64,000 nucleotides of DNA, from NCBI GenBank assembly GCA_045546775.1, contig JAZQDM010000126.1, positions 120,434 through 184,433 of the forward strand, in the 5' to 3' direction. Positions 58,228 to 64,000 of this stretch are shown in pieces (within the stretch, counting starts at the first letter, position 1; the number at the start of each line of letters is the position of its first letter). The notes under the pieces are model-generated. The model was not told the origin of the DNA and searched no databases. It worked only from the letters and a program-made list of their open reading frames with translations. The position numbers were made by a program, and so were the translations under genes. The stretch comes from RGIG3002 sp045546775 (GTDB lineage: Bacteria; Bacillota; Clostridia; Lachnospirales; Lachnospiraceae).

Positions 58228-59046
58228 CTACAAAGCATTTTTGGGGCATACTTTTGTGCACTCAAAACACAAAATACAATCGGTACCGTTTTTTCGTTTT
58301 CTTGAGTTATCTGTCATGTCAACATCCATAGGGCAGACTGTTTTGCACTTGCCGCAGGATACACATTTGCTTGTATCGCATTTGATTCGCACCATAGAAA
58401 AATAACTCATCGGTTTCATGAAAACTGCCACAGGACATATGTATTTACAAAAAGCACGATTGTCTTTGAAGGCAAAAGCAAGAATGATACCTACCGCGTA
58501 ATACAAAATGTTTCCGATTAAAAATGCCCAAAACATTATTTTTTCTATGTTGCCGACATGGGCCAAGAAAAGAGCGGAAACAAATGCCAGTGCCACAGCA
58601 AAAACAATGTATCGAATCCAACCTAATTTCTTTCTCGGTTGTTGCGGCACTTTATACGGCAGAAAATCCAATACCATGGCGGTCCAGCAGGCATAGCCGC
58701 ACCAGCCTCGTCCAAAAATCAGCGGTCCAAAAATTTTTGCCACTGCATAGTGAATGGTAGCCGCCTCAAAAACACCGGTGAACAAGTAATACCAAAAGCC
58801 TTCAATTTGCATATTTTCGTTACAGATTACGCCCAAATAGAGCAACATATATAACCCGACCAAAAGCTGCGTCACGCGTCGCGCATGCTTATACTTTTTG
58901 ATGAACAGGGTAAGTCCCAGCGCAATGGAACCGCCGATATAGCTGAAATTTAACAAATAAAACAGATTGTCTTTTGTCAGCCAAAGGGTAATTGCAACCG
59001 TTTCAAATATGACTAACATAGTAATGGGCATGAGATATTTTTTCAT
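58228..59046 (-). CDS. NapH-like membrane ferredoxin (4Fe-4S)
   Basis: A 272-residue membrane protein. Several hydrophobic segments carry the NapH/CcoG-type motif GRGWCGYACWTAMVLDFLP and a second Cys pair KYICPVAVF. The C-terminus has two [4Fe-4S] motifs: CVSCGKCKTVCPMDV and CILCFECTKVCP. It should move electrons at the membrane; the redox partner is not nearby. AGGAGG precedes the ATG. Confidence 0.88.
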   Translation of the reverse strand: MKKYLMPITMLVIFETVAITLWLTKDNLFYLLNFSYIGGSIALGLTLFIKKYKHARRVTQLLVGLYMLLYLGVICNENMQIEGFWYYLFTGVFEAATIHYAVAKIFGPLIFGRGWCGYACWTAMVLDFLPYKVPQQPRKKLGWIRYIVFAVALAFVSALFLAHVGNIEKIMFWAFLIGNILYYAVGIILAFAFKDNRAFCKYICPVAVFMKPMSYFSMVRIKCDTSKCVSCGKCKTVCPMDVDMTDNSRKRKNGTDCILCFECTKVCPKNAL

Positions 59047-59070
59047 TGTGGACCTCCTAACTTTTGTATG

Positions 59071-59550
59071 TTACGCCTCTAAACTTTCAATCTTTTCTTT
59101 TAACTCTCCAAATTTTCCACTGTAAATAATCGTAAGAAGCTTATTTAAGCGTCTTAACGCAACACTCACAAGTGCCGGTGAAATGCCGTTTTTATCAAGA
59201 AGCTCAGAAATTTCGTCCAAATCGAGCACGCGCACAAAACCATCCGGCTCCACAATAACATCGGCCAGCAAATCGGTCACAATCATTTCGTTTGTGTCCG
59301 GGTGATAGTCGTAGTCTACGATGTCACAATACCAGTACAGAAGGGAATTGTCGTGGCGGTAAAACTTGCTGACTTTGAATCCTTCCTTCAAAAAATAGCA
59401 GGAATAGCCGTGGTGCAAGTCCTTTTTGGGCTTTAAGGCATTCCATTTTGTGACAATCAAGTCTTCGTTTGCAAAAATAATGCAATCATCCTTCAAAAAA
59501 ATACATTCATCGGGGATAATTCGCTTACGGAACAGTCTAATTTTCTGCAT
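59071..59550 (-). CDS. DUF402 family protein
   Basis: A 159-residue protein of the DUF402/FomD-like fold: FKVSKFYRHDNSLLYWYCDI and DYHPDTNEMIVTDLLADVIV then VRVLDLDEISELLDKNGISP. Firmicute members include nucleoside tri/diphosphatases. AAAGGAGG lies 6 bases before the ATG at 59550; a start at 59598 is rejected. It diverges from the ATP synthase operon. Confidence 0.85.
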   Translation of the reverse strand: MQKIRLFRKRIIPDECIFLKDDCIIFANEDLIVTKWNALKPKKDLHHGYSCYFLKEGFKVSKFYRHDNSLLYWYCDIVDYDYHPDTNEMIVTDLLADVIVEPDGFVRVLDLDEISELLDKNGISPALVSVALRRLNKLLTIIYSGKFGELKEKIESLEA

Positions 59551-59617
59551 AAAAAGCCTCCTTTTCAAAATACTACTATTGGGGAAAATAAAAGTCAATG
59601 AAAACGTCTGATTTTAC

Positions 59618-59646
59618 TAGACAATAGAGTGAAAAATAGATATAAT
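59618..59646 (+). promoter_or_regulatory. Promoter of the ATP synthase operon
   Basis: TAGACA (59618-59623), a 17-base spacer and a perfect TATAAT (59641-59646), 70 bases before the first gene. Confidence 0.8.
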
Positions 59647-59715
59647 TTTATGTATGTAAATAGAATTATTAGGAAAAAGATTACAAAGTAGGAAATTAAT
59701 AGAAAGGAAACAGCA

Positions 59716-59973
59716 TTGAAGTATCATCGAACGGTTTATAACAGTCTTGCATTAATTACACAATTTTCGATAAATATGCTGGTTCCTATTTTTTTGTGTT
59801 GTTTTTTAGGATTATGGATATATAAGAAGTTTGGAACTCCGGTTTGGTTTATCGTCTTGTTTTTTGTAGGTGCACTTGCAGGATTTCGTAACGTCTATGT
59901 ACTTGCGAAAAGAATTTATGAACAAAAAGATGGGGAGCACGGATATGAAAGAGAAGTTCGCAGGCGTAAATGA
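59716..59973 (+). CDS. AtpZ/AtpI-like ATP synthase accessory protein
   Basis: An 85-residue protein with two membrane segments (about 16-35 and 42-58) and a basic C-terminus. AtpZ and AtpI form small channels or chaperones for assembling the c ring. It starts with TTG, with AAAGGA 7 bases upstream. It is the first gene of the operon and overlaps the next by 29 bases. Confidence 0.8.
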   Translation: MKYHRTVYNSLALITQFSINMLVPIFLCCFLGLWIYKKFGTPVWFIVLFFVGALAGFRNVYVLAKRIYEQKDGEHGYEREVRRRK

Positions 59974-60358
59974 AACGTTAATTGAATTGATTTCCGGCAT
60001 TATTTTGTACGGAATCGTTTGTCAGATAGTAATATTGATTTTTTGGATTGATGAGTGGACATACAGCACAGGATTGTGGATTGGTGTAGTGACAGCGATT
60101 ATTACCGCGATTAATATGTGCAGCGGTATTGAGAAGGCGCTTGATTTTGACGAGGCAACCGCTTCCAAAAAGATGCAGGCGCAAAGCATTATTCGCTATG
60201 TAGCGATTTTGATTATTTTGACACTCTCGGCAGTGACAGGGATTGCGAATCCACTGACTGCATTTATCGGGATTATGGGGTTGAAGGTAGCGGCCTATTT
60301 ACAGCCGTTTACTCATAAATTATTCATTCGGCTTTTTGGTAAGAAGGCTGAAAGTTAA
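59945..60358 (+). CDS. atpI: ATP synthase subunit I (AtpI-like)
   Basis: A 137-residue protein with four hydrophobic segments, at the place of atpI in Firmicute atp operons. The start MKEKFAGVNETLIE at 59945 follows GGGGAG and overlaps atpZ; an in-frame start at 59870 is inside that gene. It is thought to help c-ring assembly. Sequence conservation is low in this family, so position supports the call more than motifs do. Confidence 0.75.
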   Translation: MKEKFAGVNETLIELISGIILYGIVCQIVILIFWIDEWTYSTGLWIGVVTAIITAINMCSGIEKALDFDEATASKKMQAQSIIRYVAILIILTLSAVTGIANPLTAFIGIMGLKVAAYLQPFTHKLFIRLFGKKAES

Positions 60359-60370
60359 GGAGGTGAAGGT

Positions 60371-61102
60371 ATGGAACAGGGTATATTGTTATCCGCCGAT
60401 ACGTCCGGATTCATGATAGAAGGACTCTTTTCTTATGAAATTTTTGGACAGACTGTCTGGATAACAACATCGCATGTTTGTATCCTGATTGTAATGCTTA
60501 TTCTGATCGGATTTGCCATTGCAGCCGGACGAGCTATGAAACATGCTACAGAAGTGCCCGGAACATTCCAGAACGTTGTCGAACTGATTGTTGAAAAACT
60601 GGATAATATGGCTGAAGGCGTAATGGGAAAATACAGCGTACGCTTCCGCAATTACATCGGAACGATTTTTATTTTCATTTTGTTCAGCAATATTTCAGGA
60701 CTAATCGGGCTTCGTCCGCCTACTGCGGATTATGGCACGACGTTGGCACTTGGATTGATTACGTTTACGTTAATTCATGTTTGCCAGTTCAGACACAATT
60801 CGTTGAAGTCTATCTGGGTTGACATGTGTTCCCCATTGCCACCATGGTTGCCGATTTGGTTTCCAATCAACTTGATTAGTGAAATTGCGGTGCCGATTTC
60901 CTTATCACTTCGTTTGTTCGCAAACGTATTGTCAGGAACAATTATGATGGCACTTGTATATGGATTGTTAGGTTGGTTTGCGACAATATGGCCGGCGGCA
61001 CTTCATGTATATTTTGATTTGTTCTCCGGAGCAATTCAGACGTATGTATTCTGTATGTTAACAATGACATATATTACGAATGCACATCCATCAGAAGAAT
61101 AA
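60371..61102 (+). CDS. atpB: F0F1 ATP synthase subunit a
   Basis: A 243-residue membrane subunit that forms the ion half-channels against the c ring. The key Arg lies in SLSLRLFANVLSGTIMMALV, and the C-terminal LFSGAIQTYVFCMLTMTYIT is typical of subunit a. Five to six membrane segments are seen. AAGGAGG precedes the ATG. It is the third gene of the operon. Confidence 0.96.
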   Translation: MEQGILLSADTSGFMIEGLFSYEIFGQTVWITTSHVCILIVMLILIGFAIAAGRAMKHATEVPGTFQNVVELIVEKLDNMAEGVMGKYSVRFRNYIGTIFIFILFSNISGLIGLRPPTADYGTTLALGLITFTLIHVCQFRHNSLKSIWVDMCSPLPPWLPIWFPINLISEIAVPISLSLRLFANVLSGTIMMALVYGLLGWFATIWPAALHVYFDLFSGAIQTYVFCMLTMTYITNAHPSEE

Positions 61103-61144
61103 TTACAACTTCATACTATTTTTAAAATTTAGGAGGAAATAAAA

Positions 61145-61396
61145 ATGGAATTTAATACTAACTTTATTTTAGGTTGTTCAGCAATCGGTGCAGGTCTTGC
61201 AGTTATCGCAGGTATCGGACCTGGTGTAGGTCAGGGTATCGCAGCAGGACACGCAGCAGCAGCAGTAGGTAGAAACCCGGGTGCAAAATCCCAGATTACA
61301 TCCACCATGCTTCTTGGACAGGCAGTAGCAGAGACAACAGGTCTTTACGGTTTGCTTATTGCATTCCTTCTTTTATTCGTAAAACCGTTAGTTTAA
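61145..61396 (+). CDS. atpE: F0F1 ATP synthase subunit c (sodium-type signature)
   Basis: An 83-residue hairpin of two membrane helices that forms the rotor ring. The first helix has GPGVGQGIAAG (Gln30) and the second GQAVAETTGLYG (Glu63, Thr64, Tyr68). Gln, Glu-Ser/Thr and Tyr at this spacing are the sodium ligands known from Ilyobacter and Acetobacterium c rings. So the enzyme may use Na+. AGGAGG lies 8 bases before the ATG. Confidence 0.96.
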   Translation: MEFNTNFILGCSAIGAGLAVIAGIGPGVGQGIAAGHAAAAVGRNPGAKSQITSTMLLGQAVAETTGLYGLLIAFLLLFVKPLV

Positions 61397-61448
61397 TACG
61401 AAAGCGTATGGAGACATCGGTTGAAAAAAGAGGGAAAGGAGGCAGAAG

Positions 61449-61964
61449 ATGGAAAGACTTTTTAATTTGGACTTTCAGCTTATCCACGATGCCGTATTGA
61501 TGATTATCGCGGTATTCGTTCTGTTTTTGGTAATGTCCTACTTCTTATTCAATCCGGCTCGCAAAATGTTGCAGGCAAGAAAAGATAAGATCAAAGACGA
61601 GATGGACACGGCCGAAAAGGATATGGCAGACGCAAAGGCTTTGAAAGAAGAGTACGAAGCGAAGCTGAAAGACATTGACAAAGAGGCTGAAGAAATTTTG
61701 AGTGATGCAAGAAAACGTGCACTTTCCAATGCGGCAAAAATTGAAGCGGACGCAAAAGAAGAAGCTGCAAGAATCATGGAAAGAGCAAGAAAAGAAGCAG
61801 AGCTTGAAAAACAAAAAGCAGCAGATGAAGTGAAGAAAGAAATGGTTTCCATCGCATCTTTGATGGCAGGCAAAGTGGTTGCCGCATCCATCGATACAAA
61901 GGTGCAGGAAAGTCTTGTTAATGAAACTTTAAAGGAAATAGGTGAAAGCACATGGCTAAGCTAA
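61449..61964 (+). CDS. atpF: F0F1 ATP synthase subunit b
   Basis: A 171-residue stator subunit: one N-terminal membrane helix (about 12-32) and a long charged helix (KMLQARKDKIKDEMDTAEKD, ARIMERARKEAELEKQKAAD) that dimerises and links F0 to F1. AGGAGGCAGAAG precedes the ATG. The 3' end overlaps atpH by 13 bases. Confidence 0.95.
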   Translation: MERLFNLDFQLIHDAVLMIIAVFVLFLVMSYFLFNPARKMLQARKDKIKDEMDTAEKDMADAKALKEEYEAKLKDIDKEAEEILSDARKRALSNAAKIEADAKEEAARIMERARKEAELEKQKAADEVKKEMVSIASLMAGKVVAASIDTKVQESLVNETLKEIGESTWLS

Positions 61965-62500
61965 TTTCAAAAACATATGGAGAAGCTTTATTTGAATTAG
62001 CGGTCGAAGATGGAAAAGTGGACGCTTTCATGGAAGAAATCACGGGACTTCTCGATATACTTCGAAAAGAAGATGAATTTACAAAATTCATGAATCATCC
62101 CAAGGTTTTGAAAGAAGAAAAAATACGTGTCATTGAGAATGTATTTAAAGGACGCATCAGTGACGAAATCGTAGGTTTTCTTAGCGTGATTGTTCAGAAA
62201 GATCGTTACAATGAGGCGGAAGCGATTCTGGAATATTTCCTTGATCAGGTTAAGGAGTACAAAGGTATCGGTGTTGCTTATGTGAAGACGCCGTTAGCTT
62301 TGAGCGAAATCCAGAAAAAGCAAATTGAAGAAAGATTGCTTGCAACAACAAAATATCGCCGTATGGAAATGCATTTTGCGGAAGATAAATCGTTAATCGG
62401 CGGTATGGTAATCCGTATCGGTGACCGTGTTGTTGACAGCAGTATCAGTACAAAGTTAGAAGAACTGCAGAAACAACTTATGAAAATCCAGTTAGGATAA
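61952..62500 (+). CDS. atpH: F0F1 ATP synthase subunit delta
   Basis: A 182-residue stator protein that attaches subunit b to the top of the alpha/beta hexamer. TYGEALFELAVEDGKVDAFM at the start and the C-terminal DKSLIGGMVIRIGDRVVDSS are diagnostic. The start overlaps the atpF end, and AGGTGAAAG within atpF serves as ribosome binding site. Confidence 0.95.
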   Translation: MAKLISKTYGEALFELAVEDGKVDAFMEEITGLLDILRKEDEFTKFMNHPKVLKEEKIRVIENVFKGRISDEIVGFLSVIVQKDRYNEAEAILEYFLDQVKEYKGIGVAYVKTPLALSEIQKKQIEERLLATTKYRRMEMHFAEDKSLIGGMVIRIGDRVVDSSISTKLEELQKQLMKIQLG

Positions 62501-62541
62501 GTTGGAAGATGTGAAATAAAAAGAAAGGTGCGTACAGATCC

Positions 62542-64000
62542 ATGAATTTAAGACCAGAAGAAATCAGTTCTGTTATTAAGGATCAGATTAAGAGATATGC
62601 GTCGGAATTGGAAGTGTCTGATGTAGGTACCGTTATCCAGGTAGCGGACGGTATCGCACGTGTACACGGACTTGAAAATGCTATGCAGGGAGAACTTTTG
62701 GAGTTCCCGGGAGAAGTATACGGAATGGTACTTAACCTCGAAGAAGATAACGTAGGTGCCGTACTTCTCGGAAGCCACAAAAACATCAACGAAGGTGATG
62801 TTGTAAAGACAACAGGCCGTGTAGTTGAAGTTCCTGTAGGCGATGAAATGCTCGGACGTGTGGTAAATGCTCTTGGTCAGCCTATAGACGGAAAAGGACC
62901 GATTCAGACAAGTAAATACCGAAAAATTGAAAGAGTTGCATCCGGTGTTATCACCAGAAAATCCGTAGATACACCGCTTCAGACAGGTATCAAGGCGATT
63001 GACTCCATGGTACCAATCGGAAGAGGACAGCGTGAGCTTATTATCGGCGACAGACAGACCGGTAAAACAGCGATTGCCATTGATACCATTATCAACCAAA
63101 AAGGACAGGGCGTGAAATGTATTTATGTAGCAATCGGACAGAAAGCATCTACCGTTGCAACGATTGTAAAAACATTGGAAGAATTTGGTGCCATGTCCTA
63201 CACCACTGTAGTTGCATCTACAGCAAGTGAGCTTGCACCGTTACAGTATATTGCACCGTATTCCGGTTGTGCAATCGGTGAAGAATGGATGGAAAACGGT
63301 GAGGACGTTTTGGTTGTTTACGATGATTTGAGTAAACATGCGGCAGCTTACCGTACACTTTCCTTGCTTCTTAAGAGACCGCCGGGACGTGAAGCTTACC
63401 CGGGTGACGTATTCTACTTACATTCCAGACTTCTCGAAAGAGCAGCACGTATGTCAGAAGAATACGGCGGAGGTTCTTTGACAGCACTTCCGATTATCGA
63501 GACACAGGCGGGCGACGTGTCGGCATACATTCCGACCAACGTTATCTCCATCACAGACGGTCAGATTTACCTTGAGACAGAAATGTTTAACGCAGGTTTC
63601 AGACCGGCGGTTAACCCTGGTATTTCGGTATCCCGTGTAGGTGGTTCTGCACAGATTAAGGCGATGAAGAAAATCTCCGGACCAATCCGTATCGAACTTG
63701 CACAGTACCGCGAGCTTGCATCATTTGCACAGTTTGGTTCAGAACTTGATGCAGATACAGCAGAGCGTTTGGCACAGGGAACACGTATCAAGGAGATGTT
63801 AAAGCAGCCACAGTACCAACCGATGCCGGTAGAGTATCAGGTTATTATCATTTACGCTGCTACAAGAAAGCATTTACTTGACGTTAAAGTAGAGGATGTT
63901 TTCGCGTTTGAAAAAGGACTCTTCGAATTGGTTCAGACGAAGTATCCGGAGATTCCGGAGTCTATTAAGGCAGAGAAAGTCTTAATCGAGGAAATGGAAG
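62542..64000 (+). CDS. atpA: F0F1 ATP synthase subunit alpha (cut by window end)
   Basis: 486 codons of the catalytic-head subunit alpha are visible of about 500; the gene runs off the window. It starts MNLRPEEISSVIKDQIKRYA and has the P-loop GDRQTGKTAIAIDTII (about 169-184), VVYDDLSKHAAAYRTLSLLL and GISVSRVGGSAQIKAM. AGAAAGG precedes the ATG. atpG, atpD and atpC are expected next. Confidence 0.97.
   Translation, partial: MNLRPEEISSVIKDQIKRYASELEVSDVGTVIQVADGIARVHGLENAMQGELLEFPGEVYGMVLNLEEDNVGAVLLGSHKNINEGDVVKTTGRVVEVPVGDEMLGRVVNALGQPIDGKGPIQTSKYRKIERVASGVITRKSVDTPLQTGIKAIDSMVPIGRGQRELIIGDRQTGKTAIAIDTIINQKGQGVKCIYVAIGQKASTVATIVKTLEEFGAMSYTTVVASTASELAPLQYIAPYSGCAIGEEWMENGEDVLVVYDDLSKHAAAYRTLSLLLKRPPGREAYPGDVFYLHSRLLERAARMSEEYGGGSLTALPIIETQAGDVSAYIPTNVISITDGQIYLETEMFNAGFRPAVNPGISVSRVGGSAQIKAMKKISGPIRIELAQYRELASFAQFGSELDADTAERLAQGTRIKEMLKQPQYQPMPVEYQVIIIYAATRKHLLDVKVEDVFAFEKGLFELVQTKYPEIPESIKAEKVLIEEME

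Overview
This looks like chromosomal DNA of a low-to-moderate GC, anaerobic Firmicute of the class Clostridia, most likely a Lachnospiraceae-type organism. The reasons are Shine-Dalgarno and sigma-A promoter style, a T-box-controlled short ProS, the hprK/glcK/murB/rapZ/whiA order, a DUF6465 protein with a Lys/Ala-rich tail, pyruvate formate-lyase metabolism, spore-type cell wall hydrolases, and an F-type ATP synthase whose c subunit carries a sodium-binding signature. This placement is inference from gene content; no 16S or other marker RNA is present. No tRNA, rRNA, CRISPR array or intact insertion sequence was seen.

Layout. 1-1743: end of an RluA-family pseudouridine synthase and an O-antigen-ligase-like membrane protein. 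1744-8032: a rearranged locus with two intact paralogous lipoproteins, one gutted lipoprotein relic, a damaged T-box, a 45-bp ftsH fossil, then the intact T-box-proS and ftsH, with two 101-bp two-hairpin repeats. 8117-16522: uvrC, hprK, glcK, murB, rapZ, whiA, a Crh-like HPr with Glu at position 15, and a lipid kinase, all on the + strand; this joins carbon catabolite signalling to cell wall and cell division control. 16617-28672: fba, a hairpin-rich convergent intergenic region, ppiB, manA, an aminotransferase, a patatin, uppP, a DUF6465 protein, an acyltransferase, a YdcF-like protein, a sirtuin, a DUF951 protein and the rpsF-ssb-rpsR operon. 28797-30281: a DUF1846 protein. 30379-36543: an accessory minus-strand block with two TetR regulators that have recognisable operators, two XRE regulators with membrane tails, a CPBP protease, and a 38-residue holin-like toxin with an antisense RNA. 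36865-41479: gdpP, rplI, dnaB and a MerR regulator.

41498-48290 is the most unusual part. A ferredoxin and pflA lie on the minus strand. They are separated from the pflB operon by a plus-strand island that starts with a cyclic-di-GMP-I riboswitch and holds a decaying tandem array of two unknown protein families. The pyruvate formate-lyase itself is split. A 679-residue body carries the Cys-Cys active site but no glycyl-radical domain. It is followed by a 67-residue protein that resembles the start of the radical domain but ends in cysteines, and then by an 80-residue stand-alone glycyl-radical domain. Each of the three has its own ribosome binding site.

48420-55983: mecA, a promoter with a structured but unidentified leader, a small unknown gene, a GH18/SH3 glycosidase, a CwlD-like amidase, a TsaC/Sua5 protein, rpiB, a dCMP deaminase and a coiled-coil SleB-type hydrolase. 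56051-59550 (minus strand): an MBL-fold hydrolase, a rhomboid protease, small membrane proteins, a NapH-like ferredoxin and a DUF402 protein. 59716-64000: the ATP synthase operon (atpZ, atpI, atpB, atpE, atpF, atpH and most of atpA), cut by the window end.
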